Source of the DNA: an uncultured Clostridia bacterium | GTDB lineage: Bacteria > Bacillota > Clostridia > TANB77 > CAG-465 | Reading direction: 5' to 3' | Assembly (NCBI GenBank): GCA_944387385.1 | Contig: CALXES010000004.1 | Span: 62,001 to 126,000 of the forward strand | DNA: 64,000 nt | In this document: positions 1-7,837 of the stretch, one piece after another | Layout: each line of letters starts with the position of its first letter | Position numbering within the stretch: the stretch's first letter is position 1 | Made by a program: the position numbers and the translations under genes | Notes under the pieces: model-generated | Databases searched by the model: none | Seen by the model: the letters and a program-made list of their open reading frames with translations, nothing else | Told to the model about the DNA's origin: nothing

Positions 1-405
1 GAAATTGTATTATATAATAAAAGTGAACCAGAGATTTATATTGCAATGCTTATTTTAACAAATTCAAAACCGTATATTTTAGATGATAATACTAATGGTA
101 TTAGTTTTTTTACCAGTATGAAAAAAATTACTAAAAAGTCTAATATAAACGATGTTGAAATTAATGAAAGTGTTAAAACTAAAATTATTGGACTAAATAA
201 CATATATAAGTATCAAATAATAAAAACTCCAAGATCAAATAATAATGTTACAGTAAAATATATATATAAAAGCTCAGTTTTATTATCTAAATCAACAATA
301 TCACTTGTTGAGATAATAATTCCAGTACTATTTAATCAAAATAGTCAAGTTAAAGAAAAAGTAGTAACAGCTACTTTTAAAAATTGTGAAGAAGTTAAAT
401 TATAA
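1..405 (+). CDS. Hypothetical protein, 5' end outside window
   Basis: The frame is open from base 1 through the TAA at 403-405, so this is the C-terminal part of a gene that begins before the window. The ATG at 46 has no ribosome binding site and is probably internal. The visible 134 residues are rich in Asn, Lys, Ile and Ser, with alternating hydrophobic residues suggesting beta strands and a hydrophobic stretch near the C-terminus (SLVEIIIPVLF). I do not recognise a family. A hairpin with a T run follows directly, so this is the last gene of its transcript. Confidence 0.55.
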   Translation, partial: EIVLYNKSEPEIYIAMLILTNSKPYILDDNTNGISFFTSMKKITKKSNINDVEINESVKTKIIGLNNIYKYQIIKTPRSNNNVTVKYIYKSSVLLSKSTISLVEIIIPVLFNQNSQVKEKVVTATFKNCEEVKL

Positions 406-418
406 CTTTCTTTTTTTT
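393..418 (+). terminator. Rho-independent terminator after the first gene
   Basis: The short stem AAGTTA/TAACTT overlaps the stop codon and is followed by CTTTTTTTT. The stem is weak, but the T run is clear. Confidence 0.55.
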
Positions 419-441
419 GCAAATTATTTGCAAAATATAAA

Positions 442-470
442 TTGACATATATTTGACTACATGTTATAAT
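442..470 (+). promoter_or_regulatory. Sigma-A promoter of the 536-898 gene
   Basis: TTGACA (442-447) and TATAAT (465-470) are perfect consensus hexamers with a 17-base spacer, about 65 bases before the start codon at 536. Confidence 0.8.
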
Positions 471-535
471 CTTTACGTGAATTTAATTTTATTTTTATAT
501 AATAATTATTTGTATAGTTAGGAGGTGCCATAATT

Positions 536-898
536 ATGGATGACGAAAGATTTGATGATGAGATACGTCAAAAAGATAGAAAACCATATGTGGTTTTGTC
601 AGATGGAAGAGAGTTTTCCCATGAATTTATTTTTAATAAATTAGTATCTTCAGGACTTAGAGAACCTTATATGAAAGAAGCTATATTTAAAATTTTAACT
701 CAAAAGCCTCTACAAGTCGAGTTTTCAGCTAGAAATGTTGGTAAAACTATAGATATAGAAGAGTTTTTAAGAAAAAGAGAAATTGGTTCAAGAGAAAAGT
801 ATCAAGAAGCAATTTTTCAAATAGATGGTGTATCTAGTACGGATTCTAAGTTTTATAATATGCTTGTATCTCATGGAGAAAGTATTAATTTAAAATAG
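536..898 (+). CDS. Hypothetical protein, 120 aa
   Basis: The gene has its own consensus promoter and an AGGAGGTG ribosome binding site about 10 bases before the ATG, so it is very likely expressed. The product is a charged soluble protein without signal peptide or membrane segment. The N-terminus is very acidic (MDDERFDDEIRQK); helical segments follow, and the middle holds FSARNVGKTIDIEEFLRK. I do not recognise the family. The neighbours on both sides are unrelated in function, and the gene ends in a terminator shared with the opposite-strand small gene. Confidence 0.7.
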   Translation: MDDERFDDEIRQKDRKPYVVLSDGREFSHEFIFNKLVSSGLREPYMKEAIFKILTQKPLQVEFSARNVGKTIDIEEFLRKREIGSREKYQEAIFQIDGVSSTDSKFYNMLVSHGESINLK

Positions 899-916
899 TC
901 GTTAATCGGCTATTTT
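892..916. terminator. Bidirectional terminator between convergent small genes
   Basis: The stem AAAATAG/CTATTTT is extended inward by C-G pairs around a TTAAT loop. It has A and T runs on the outside and lies between the stop of the + strand gene (898) and the end of the - strand gene (902). Confidence 0.6.
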
Positions 917-1099
917 TTTATTTTCATTATCTTGAATTGTATTTACAATCTCTAAAGCTTGCATACTTGATAAGTTTTGTCCTACAATTTGGAGTAAATT
1001 TGCAAGACAATTAATTGTGTCTTGAGAAAAGTTATTATATATCCAGATTGATATAGTTGTTCCAATAATCAGAATATTGTTAGAAGAGTTATTACACAA
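902..1099 (-). CDS. Small hypothetical membrane protein, 65 aa, TTG start
   Basis: The call rests on the start region: AAGGTGAT lies about 5 bases before a TTG start codon (1099-1097), matching the 16S 3' end well. The product has a hydrophobic segment from about residue 9 to 22 (ILIIGTTISIWIYNN), a second mildly hydrophobic stretch, and a charged C-terminal tail. The family is unknown. It could be a membrane peptide with a structural or regulatory role, but nothing in the sequence shows which. Confidence 0.5.
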   Translation of the reverse strand: MCNNSSNNILIIGTTISIWIYNNFSQDTINCLANLLQIVGQNLSSMQALEIVNTIQDNENKKIAD

Positions 1100-1212
1100 T
1101 AGATATCACCTTATATATATTATTCTTTAAAAAAGTAAAAGTTCTGTCTAAATTATTATTTAATTTGATTTTCTAATAATTTTGGTATATAATCTCACTG
1201 GGAGGAATTAAA

Positions 1213-1989
1213 TTGAGATTTTTAATAGTTGGAGATATAGTAGGCAAAACAGGAGTTGAAAGATTAAAACAAGAATTAGAAACTAGAAAAAATATTGATT
1301 TTTGTATAGTTAATGGAGAGAATTCTGCAAGTGGAAGAGGTATTAGAACTAAGGAATATGATCAAATACTAGGCTTTGGTGTTGATATAATTACAATGGG
1401 AAACCATATGTATTATAGAAAAGAGATGGCATCAGAATATGCTAAATTAAAAAGACTTGCAATACCTGCAAATTTAACAAATTTAGTAGGAAACAAAAAT
1501 GTAATAGTAGAAAAAAACGGAATAAAAGTTGGTGTAATTAACTTGCTAGGAAGCTTTGCAATGGGAGATATGATTACAAAAAATTTAGAAAATCCATTTA
1601 AAGTTGTTTTAGAGCAAATTGAAGAATTAAATAAAAATAATGTTGACTATATTTTTGTGGATTTTCATGCTGAAGCTACTGCAGAAAAAATCGCTATGGG
1701 ACAATTTTTAAAAGATAAGGTAAATTGTGTATTTGGAACACATACACATGTTCAGACTTCAGATGAAAAAATCTTTGATACTGGAATGGCATATATTACT
1801 GATGTTGGAATGACAGGACCTAAAGATAGTGTTTTAGGACTTAAAACAGAAGTAGCTATAAAAAGATTTTTAACAGGCGACTATGCACATTATGAGTGTT
1901 CAGATAACGATGCAATGTTTAATGCAATAGAGATAGAATATGATGATACTACAAAAAAAGCTATAAATATAAAAAGAATAAATGAATAA
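1213..1989 (+). CDS. ymdB: YmdB-type metallophosphoesterase (TIGR00282)
   Basis: This 258-residue protein matches the YmdB family, cytosolic phosphodiesterases acting on 2',3'-cyclic nucleotides. Visible metal-binding motifs, in order: GDIVGKTG at the N-terminus (residues 7-14), NGENSA, GNHMYY, FHAEATAEK and GTHTHVQTSD. Length is typical of the family. The start is TTG at 1213, supported by GGGAGGA 6 bases upstream; no better ATG exists. The gene is often found beside RNase Y (rny) in Firmicutes; no rny is visible here. It ends in a strong hairpin shared with the convergent rlmH. Confidence 0.9.
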   Translation: MRFLIVGDIVGKTGVERLKQELETRKNIDFCIVNGENSASGRGIRTKEYDQILGFGVDIITMGNHMYYRKEMASEYAKLKRLAIPANLTNLVGNKNVIVEKNGIKVGVINLLGSFAMGDMITKNLENPFKVVLEQIEELNKNNVDYIFVDFHAEATAEKIAMGQFLKDKVNCVFGTHTHVQTSDEKIFDTGMAYITDVGMTGPKDSVLGLKTEVAIKRFLTGDYAHYECSDNDAMFNAIEIEYDDTTKKAINIKRINE

Positions 1990-2010
1990 GACCAGTTAAA
2001 TACTGGTCTT
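1988..2010. terminator. Bidirectional terminator between ymdB and rlmH
   Basis: A perfect 9-base-pair stem AAGACCAGT/ACTGGTCTT with a TAAAT loop lies between the converging genes. Confidence 0.75.
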
Positions 2011-2014
2011 ATTG

Positions 2015-2503
2015 TTATTTATGATAAGTTTCATTATTTATAATTTTAAAAGCTCTAAATATTTGTTCAAGTAAAAAGACTCTAATAAGTTGATGTGGAA
2101 ATGTCATTTTTGAAAAACAGATCTTATCACTTGAATATTCCAATAATTCTTTACTCATACCTAGACTTCCACCAATTACAAATATTATTGTGGAAGATGA
2201 GTATGTTTGAATATTATTTATTTTATCTGAAAACTCTTCAGATGTATATTGTTTTCCTTTTAAATCAAGCAAAATAATATTTGAATTTGAGTACTTATTA
2301 AGCTTATCTATTATTTTTTTTGATTCAATTGTTTTTATTTGTTCTTCTATGGCAATTGATGAATTTTGTGGTATCTTTTCATCATCTAGCTCTATTATTT
2401 CAATTTTTGCATATTTAGATATTCTTTTTTCATATTCATTAATTAAATCTTTTAAAGATTTTTCTTTTACTTTCCCAATACATACTATTTTTATATTTAG
2501 CAT
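2015..2503 (-). CDS. rlmH: 23S rRNA (pseudouridine-1915-N3)-methyltransferase RlmH
   Basis: RlmH is a SPOUT-fold enzyme that methylates pseudouridine 1915 of helix 69 in 23S rRNA using S-adenosylmethionine. The 162-residue length is standard. The N-terminus MLNIKIVCIGKVKEK, the cofactor-knot motif FVIGGSLGMSKEL (about residues 109-121) and the C-terminal KMTFPHQLIRVFLLEQIF followed by ETYHK are diagnostic. It overlaps the upstream metallo-hydrolase gene by 7 bases, so the two are probably translationally coupled. The pairing of rlmH with a YycJ-type gene is common in Firmicutes. Confidence 0.96.
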   Translation of the reverse strand: MLNIKIVCIGKVKEKSLKDLINEYEKRISKYAKIEIIELDDEKIPQNSSIAIEEQIKTIESKKIIDKLNKYSNSNIILLDLKGKQYTSEEFSDKINNIQTYSSSTIIFVIGGSLGMSKELLEYSSDKICFSKMTFPHQLIRVFLLEQIFRAFKIINNETYHK

Positions 2504-3291
2504 ATTGTATACTCCTCATTAGATAAGTTTTTTGTTGCAAAATTTATTTCAATTGAATCAGGATTGATTCCATTTTGAGATAAAATAGAATCAACTGTTT
2601 GCTTAGCTATATCTAAATTATTGTTATTTTCACTTATATGTGCAAGTAAAAATCTATTATGTCCTTCGTTTGCAAGTTGTGCAACAGTTTGTCCACAATC
2701 ATCATTTGAAAGATGACCTGTGATACTTTTAATACGCCTCTTTAGTTTATATGGATATTTACCAAACTCGAGCATAGTACTATCATAATTAGATTCAATA
2801 ATAGCATAATTACTTTTAAGTAAATGTTCATATACTACTTCAGACACATATCCTAAATCTGTTGCAAAAGTTATAACTGAGTTATCACTTTTTAAGGTGT
2901 ATCCACAAGGCATTATAGCATCATGTGATATTTCAAATGCAGAAAATTCAATGTCTTTTATTTTAACAGGAGAATTATAGTCTATTGCAACTATATTAGA
3001 CTCTATATTTTTATCATTAAGTTCTTCTTTTATATAGCTTGCAGTACTAATGCAAGCATAAATAGGAATATCATTTTTTCTACAAAGTAGAGGAAGACCT
3101 TTTATATGATCAGAATGCTCATGTGTAATTAAAATTGCATCAATGTCTTTAATAGTAAGTCCTATAGATTTAAGACCTTCATTAATTGCTTTATAACTTA
3201 CACCAACATCTATTAAAATATTTGTATTAGAAGAGGCAATATGAAACATATTGCCTGAACTAGAACTATATAATGGATGAATTTTGAACAT
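2497..3291 (-). CDS. MBL-fold metallo-hydrolase, YycJ/WalJ family
   Basis: The protein is a 264-residue metallo-beta-lactamase-fold hydrolase with the metal-binding signature THEHSDH (about residues 56-62), a later HDA motif and FATDLGY, as in YycJ/WalJ proteins. In Bacillus the homologue sits in the walRK operon and affects cell-wall and division control; that role is family knowledge and is not shown here, as no walRK is present. The start ATG overlaps the murA stop by one base (TAATG), with GAGGAA as ribosome binding site inside murA. It is followed by an overlapping rlmH. Confidence 0.88.
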   Translation of the reverse strand: MFKIHPLYSSSSGNMFHIASSNTNILIDVGVSYKAINEGLKSIGLTIKDIDAILITHEHSDHIKGLPLLCRKNDIPIYACISTASYIKEELNDKNIESNIVAIDYNSPVKIKDIEFSAFEISHDAIMPCGYTLKSDNSVITFATDLGYVSEVVYEHLLKSNYAIIESNYDSTMLEFGKYPYKLKRRIKSITGHLSNDDCGQTVAQLANEGHNRFLLAHISENNNNLDIAKQTVDSILSQNGINPDSIEINFATKNLSNEEYTIC

Positions 3292-4565
3292 TATTCCTCA
3301 TCCTCAGTCTTAATATACTCTATTTTAGCACCTAATCTTGCAAACTTATCTATAATATTTTCATATCCTCTTAAGATATGATGTACATCAGAGATTTCAG
3401 TTTCACCTTCAGCAACAAGGCCTGCAATTATCATAGCAGCTCCTGCTCTTAAATCATGAGCTTTAACGGGAGCACCATATAATTTTTCTACACCTTTAAA
3501 AATAGCTGTAGATCCATGAGCAGTTATATCAGCGCCCATTTTATTTAATTCGTCTGTATATTGAAATCTAGATTCCCAAATAGTCTCAACAATTGTACCA
3601 GTTGAATCTCCTAGAGTAAGAAGAAGAGATGTCTGAGGTTGCATATCTGTTGGAAATCCTGGATAAGGCATTGTTTTTATACTAATTGATGTAGGTCTTT
3701 TATCCATTTTTACTCTTATAGTAGACTCAGTTTCTTCAACTGTAGCACCGGCTTCAATAAGCTTTGCTGTGATTGGTTCCATATGTTTTGGAATACAATT
3801 ATTTATTATAACATCACCTTTTGTAGCGGCTGCTGCTACCATAAATGTACCAGTTTCAATTTGATCAGGTATTATAGAGTAACTAGATTTTTGACTTAAC
3901 TCTTTAACACCAGTAATTTTTATTGTATCAGTACCAGCGCCTTTAATTTTTGCACCCATAGAATTTAAAAAGTTTGCTAAATCAACAATATGTGGCTCTT
4001 TAGCTACGTTTTCAATAACTGTTGTTCCTTCAGATAAGGTAGCAGCAAGTATTGCATTCATAGTAGAACCTACTGAAACCACGTCAAAGAATATATTAGC
4101 GCCTTTTAATGGTTCTGTCTTTGAAGCATAAACGTTTCCATTTCTTACAACTACTTTAGCTCCTAATTTTTTTAGTGCTTTTATATGTTGATCTATAGGT
4201 CTTGCACCTAGTTTACATCCGCCAGGTAGACCAATTTGAACTTTATCAAATCTACCAATTAAAGAACCTAATAGGTAATAAGAAGCTCTAAATTTACTAG
4301 TTAAATCATATGATGCAATAGCAGAGGATACCTCTGAATTATCTATTATCATTTCATTTTTTGATATGTATTCTATTTTAGAACCAAGTGATTCTAATAT
4401 TTTACAATAGGCACGTATATCACTTATATCTGGAACATTTTCTAGATGACATTTTCCTTTAACTAAAAGTGTTGCAGGTAATATTGCAACTGCTGCATTT
4501 TTTGCTCCACTAATTGTTACTTCTCCTTCTAAGCGACATGGCCCATGGACTACAAATTTTTCCAT
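3291..4565 (-). CDS. murA: UDP-N-acetylglucosamine 1-carboxyvinyltransferase MurA
   Basis: MurA transfers enolpyruvate from PEP to UDP-GlcNAc, the first committed step of peptidoglycan synthesis in the cytosol. Visible signatures: SGAKNAA near the N-terminus (substrate Lys-Asn pair), the flexible loop LPGGCKLGARPIDQH carrying the PEP-binding Cys (the fosfomycin target), and DLRAGAAMIIAGLVAEG near the C-terminus. I place the start at the ATG at 4565: the ribosome binding site GGAGG lies 8 bases before it and would overlap the alternative TTG five codons upstream. The product is 424 residues, as expected. It is the first gene of an apparent murA-MBL-rlmH operon. Confidence 0.96.
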   Translation of the reverse strand: MEKFVVHGPCRLEGEVTISGAKNAAVAILPATLLVKGKCHLENVPDISDIRAYCKILESLGSKIEYISKNEMIIDNSEVSSAIASYDLTSKFRASYYLLGSLIGRFDKVQIGLPGGCKLGARPIDQHIKALKKLGAKVVVRNGNVYASKTEPLKGANIFFDVVSVGSTMNAILAATLSEGTTVIENVAKEPHIVDLANFLNSMGAKIKGAGTDTIKITGVKELSQKSSYSIIPDQIETGTFMVAAAATKGDVIINNCIPKHMEPITAKLIEAGATVEETESTIRVKMDKRPTSISIKTMPYPGFPTDMQPQTSLLLTLGDSTGTIVETIWESRFQYTDELNKMGADITAHGSTAIFKGVEKLYGAPVKAHDLRAGAAMIIAGLVAEGETEISDVHHILRGYENIIDKFARLGAKIEYIKTEDEE

Positions 4566-4655
4566 ATACTTTTCCTCCAATCTAAATTTACTAACATAAT
4601 ATAATTATTTAAGTCAACACCAAGTATATCATACAATAATAAAAAAAACAATAAT

Positions 4656-4862
4656 TTATCTTTTATATTTCGACTTAAAAGATTTTAAATAACAATTTAC
4701 ATTATTAGTAAAAGAAGAGAGAGTACTTTCTACACACGCTAAATTTGAAAATACAGAAATTTCTTTTCCTGTTATATAATGTGAATTATTTATTGGAAGC
4801 TTTACATTACTTGCACATAAAAATGATTTTAAAAATGCTTTAGGATTAATTATATGTATCAC
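4656..4862 (-). CDS. Possible small protein with unusual start
   Basis: An open frame of 68 codons lies between murA and rpmE. A near-perfect anti-16S sequence AGGAGGTGATAC (about 4857-4868) sits at its start, but no ATG follows in any frame at normal distance. The only conventional start in this frame is the GTG inside the ribosome binding site itself; ATA or ATT codons lie at better spacing. The predicted product has no recognised family. Either initiation is atypical, the start codon has been lost, or the frame is not translated. Confidence 0.35.
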   Translation of the reverse strand: MIHIINPKAFLKSFLCASNVKLPINNSHYITGKEISVFSNLACVESTLSSFTNNVNCYLKSFKSKYKR

Positions 4863-4947
4863 CTCCTAATATATTATATGTATTAATATGCTATTAGACA
4901 TAATATGGTTAAAATTAATTATTTTTAACGATTTTAATTAAAAATAC

Positions 4948-4976
4948 TTGTATTTTTGTTTCAACTATGTTAAAAT
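4948..4976 (+). promoter_or_regulatory. Probable promoter of rpmE
   Basis: TTGTAT (4948-4953) and TAAAAT (4971-4976) are spaced by 17 bases, about 45 bases before the L31 start codon. Confidence 0.55.
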
Positions 4977-5021
4977 AGCATAGTAACGATCGAAATACTA
5001 ATGATAGGGAAGGTGAAGAAA

Positions 5022-5225
5022 ATGAAAAAAGAAATACAACCAAATTACGGAAAAGCAACTATTAGATGTGTTTGTGGTAATGTTATTGAGACTGGTTCAG
5101 TAAAACCAGAAATGAGAGTTGATACATGTAGCGCATGTCATCCTTTCTATACAGGACAAAAACAAGCAATATCTAACAAAGGTAGAGCTGCTAAATTTAT
5201 GGAAAAATATGGAATCAAGCAATAA
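5022..5225 (+). CDS. rpmE: 50S ribosomal protein L31, zinc-binding type
   Basis: L31 is a small protein of the large ribosomal subunit. The 67-residue product begins [19 protein letters not shown] and carries the zinc-binding cysteines of the C+ type: CVC near residue 15 and CSAC near residue 37, followed by HPFYTGQ. I chose the ATG at 5022 because GGGAAGGTG lies upstream at good spacing and the upstream ATG at 5001 overlaps that site. A strong terminator follows. In many Clostridia rpmE is followed by DUF1385 and prmC genes, as here. Confidence 0.97.
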   Translation: MKKEIQPNYGKATIRCVCGNVIETGSVKPEMRVDTCSACHPFYTGQKQAISNKGRAAKFMEKYGIKQ

Positions 5226-5241
5226 GCACTTTTAGATAAAT

Positions 5242-5268
5242 GAGTACCTATTAGGTGCTCTTTTTTTT
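5242..5268 (+). terminator. Terminator of rpmE
   Basis: The stem GAGTACCT/AGGTGCTC (one G-T pair) with a 3-base loop is followed by eight T residues. Confidence 0.85.
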
Positions 5269-5299
5269 GTTTTATGGTATAATTTAAAAAGGTGAAGGT

Positions 5300-7009
5300 A
5301 TGAATAAGAAAAAAAATAAAATGAAAGTTGGAGGAGTAGCTTTATTTGATGGAATAATATTTACATCTGAATATAGACAAGTAATTGCAAAACAGTATAG
5401 TGATAGAGTAAGATGTCAAATAAATAGTATTACTAAAGATAATAGAATAATAAATAAGATACCTATTTTAAGAGGAATTTTAGGAATAGGAAATCAAATA
5501 GGGAATGCAGCTCCTGATTTTATAAAATCAAGTGGTGAAGAAAGTTATAATGAAAAAAATAATACATTATTACTTTATGCTATATTAATTATATTATGTA
5601 TAACTGTACCAATTATAATTTCTGCATTTTTTAAACAAGAAATAAGAAATGTAATACAATTATTAATAGTTTTTATTGAATTCTTATTATATGTAGTAGC
5701 ATTAAAATCTATATCCGATTTTAATATATTATTTATGTATCATGGAGCAGAGCATAAGGTTGTAAATTCTTTTGAAAATTTAGATATGAAAGATATGACT
5801 CTAGAAAATGTAAAAAAACAGTCAAGATTTCATAAAAGATGCGGTGGAAACTTTATTGTATACTTTGTTATTTTAACAATGCTATCATTATTTATACCTA
5901 TAGATAACTTAGTTATTAAGACAATAGTTCTATTTTTTCTTGCAGTATTAAATGTTGGAATGGCATATGAAATAGTTAACATTTTTTCAAAACTAAAAAA
6001 ACCATTTGATATTATTAATTATCCAGCAACTGTTATACAGCTTTTTACAACAAAAGAGCCAACAGATAAGATGTTAAAGCTTGCACTTTATGGTATACTT
6101 GGAACTACAAGGGAGAAGAATGGAATAATTTTAAATGATTATATACAAAAATATATAAATGAAAAATTAAAAGATATTAATTATGATAAACAGGATATCT
6201 ATTCTATACTTGAATATGTAACGGGAATAGATATAAATAAATTAATGTTAAATAAAGATAGCTACTTATTATCGTTAAACAATGAGATTAAAGCAGATAT
6301 TCTGCTTGATAAATATTATTTTGAAAAATATCCTTTACAGTATATTACACATAAACAGTATTTTTATAATGAAAAGTATTATGTGGATGAAAATGTTTTA
6401 ATACCAAGATCAGATAGTGAAATATTAGTAGAAAAAGCAATTGAATATATAAATAAAGAAAACTTAAAAAATATAGTAGATCTTTGCACTGGAAGTGGAG
6501 CTTTGGGAATATCTATTGCTAAAAATAGTGATATAAATAAGATGACTTTAATAGATATTTCGTCACAAGCATTAAAAATAGCAAAGAAAAATATTAGATT
6601 AAATAATATGGATGATAAAGTAAGTATATTACAATCTAATTTACTAGAAAACAAAATAGTTGAAATTAAAAAGCAAGAAGAATATGAAGATAAAAAAGTA
6701 GATATGATTGTTTCAAATCCACCATACATAAAAACAGATGTTTTGTCTTCTCTTGATGAAGAGGTAAAAAAAGAGCCAAAACTTGCTTTAGATGGTGGAA
6801 AAGATGGTTTAGACTTCTATAATAAAATAATTGAAGAGTCAAAGAAAGTTTTAAAGCCTAATGGTATATTAATTTTTGAGATAGGATATGACCAATTAAA
6901 TGATTTGAAAAATATTATAGGCAAAAATAATGAGTATAAATTGCTAGAGTCTGTAAAAGACTATGGCGGAAATGATAGGGTGGTAATATGTCGTTTTCTG
7001 GACAAGTAA
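5300..7009 (+). CDS. prmC: DUF1385 membrane domain fused to PrmC glutamine methyltransferase
   Basis: One uninterrupted 569-residue frame joins two families that are usually separate neighbours. Residues 1 to about 265 are DUF1385: GGVALFDGI at the N-terminus, hydrophobic helices near 95-115, 120-140 and 185-225, and the signature MYHGAEHKVV with RCGGNF. From about residue 285 to the end it is PrmC, which N5-methylates the GGQ glutamine of release factors: SAM-binding motif DLCTGSGALGIS and catalytic SNPPYI are intact. AAGGTGAAGGT precedes the ATG. The fusion would place PrmC at the membrane. It overlaps whiA by 22 bases. The release factor gene prfA, a common neighbour, is absent. Confidence 0.92.
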   Translation: MNKKKNKMKVGGVALFDGIIFTSEYRQVIAKQYSDRVRCQINSITKDNRIINKIPILRGILGIGNQIGNAAPDFIKSSGEESYNEKNNTLLLYAILIILCITVPIIISAFFKQEIRNVIQLLIVFIEFLLYVVALKSISDFNILFMYHGAEHKVVNSFENLDMKDMTLENVKKQSRFHKRCGGNFIVYFVILTMLSLFIPIDNLVIKTIVLFFLAVLNVGMAYEIVNIFSKLKKPFDIINYPATVIQLFTTKEPTDKMLKLALYGILGTTREKNGIILNDYIQKYINEKLKDINYDKQDIYSILEYVTGIDINKLMLNKDSYLLSLNNEIKADILLDKYYFEKYPLQYITHKQYFYNEKYYVDENVLIPRSDSEILVEKAIEYINKENLKNIVDLCTGSGALGISIAKNSDINKMTLIDISSQALKIAKKNIRLNNMDDKVSILQSNLLENKIVEIKKQEEYEDKKVDMIVSNPPYIKTDVLSSLDEEVKKEPKLALDGGKDGLDFYNKIIEESKKVLKPNGILIFEIGYDQLNDLKNIIGKNNEYKLLESVKDYGGNDRVVICRFLDK

Positions 7010-7728
7010 GAGATGAAATAATGGAATATTATAATAAAAAAAGAGATCCATATATAATAAAAGCTGAAAGATTTGGTGAATATTTAACGGAAGCACAGTA
7101 TAAAAATGATTTGATGAAAGATTTTCAAGATTATTTTGAAATATCAAATTTATCAGAAGAAGAAATAAAAACGGTAATAAAAGGTGTATTTTTAGCAAGT
7201 GGGTGTATAATTGATCCAAATAAAGATTATAGATTTGAAGCTACATTTAAAAATAAATCTTGCGCAGAATATTTTATGGATATGTTAGCTCTTTTAGATT
7301 TTACACCAAAGCTTGTAAAAAGGCCAAAAGCCGGAGTATATGTTGTATATTTTAAAGAGTCAGAACAAATATCATATATGTTAAGTTTACTTGAAGCAAA
7401 TAGATGTATGCTAAATTTTGAAGAGATAAGAGTAATAAAAGATGTAAATAATTCTAAAAATAGAGCATCAAATTGTGAAATTGCAAATATGACTAAATCT
7501 ATTAATTCTGCTTTAGAGCAGCTTAATGCAATAAAAATAATACGTAGTAAAGGTAAGTTTTCTAGTCTTAGCGAAAAATTAAAATATACTGCCTCTTTAA
7601 GAGAGAATTATCCAACAGATACTCTTGAACAAATCGCATCAAGAACAGAAGGGAAAAATAAGATATCTAAATCTGGTCTAAAACATAGACTAGATAAAAT
7701 AATATCTATAGCTAATGAATTACAGTAA
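6988..7728 (+). CDS. whiA: DNA-binding protein WhiA, shortened form
   Basis: WhiA proteins combine a LAGLIDADG-like domain with a C-terminal helix-turn-helix and act in cell division and sporulation control in Gram-positive bacteria. The start MSFSGQVRDEI, the linker NRASNCEIANMTKSINSA and the C-terminal part (LRENYPTDTLEQIASR, then ISKSGLKHRLDKI) are typical. At 246 residues it is clearly shorter than the usual 300 or more; only one LAGLIDADG-like segment (VIKGVFLASGCI) is evident. It overlaps the prmC fusion rather than sitting beside rapZ and yvcK, its common partners. Confidence 0.88.
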   Translation: MSFSGQVRDEIMEYYNKKRDPYIIKAERFGEYLTEAQYKNDLMKDFQDYFEISNLSEEEIKTVIKGVFLASGCIIDPNKDYRFEATFKNKSCAEYFMDMLALLDFTPKLVKRPKAGVYVVYFKESEQISYMLSLLEANRCMLNFEEIRVIKDVNNSKNRASNCEIANMTKSINSALEQLNAIKIIRSKGKFSSLSEKLKYTASLRENYPTDTLEQIASRTEGKNKISKSGLKHRLDKIISIANELQ

Positions 7729-7743
7729 ATAAATGTCTTTTTT

Positions 7744-7771
7744 AGAAGTAATATACATTACTTCTTTTTTT
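7744..7771 (+). terminator. Terminator after whiA
   Basis: The perfect 9-base-pair stem AGAAGTAAT/ATTACTTCT with loop ATAC is followed by a T run. Confidence 0.85.
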
Positions 7772-7837
7772 CTTGTGCTTTTCTTGAAATGAAAAAATCT
7801 TTATGATAGAATAAAAAATGACTTAGAGGAGAAAAAC

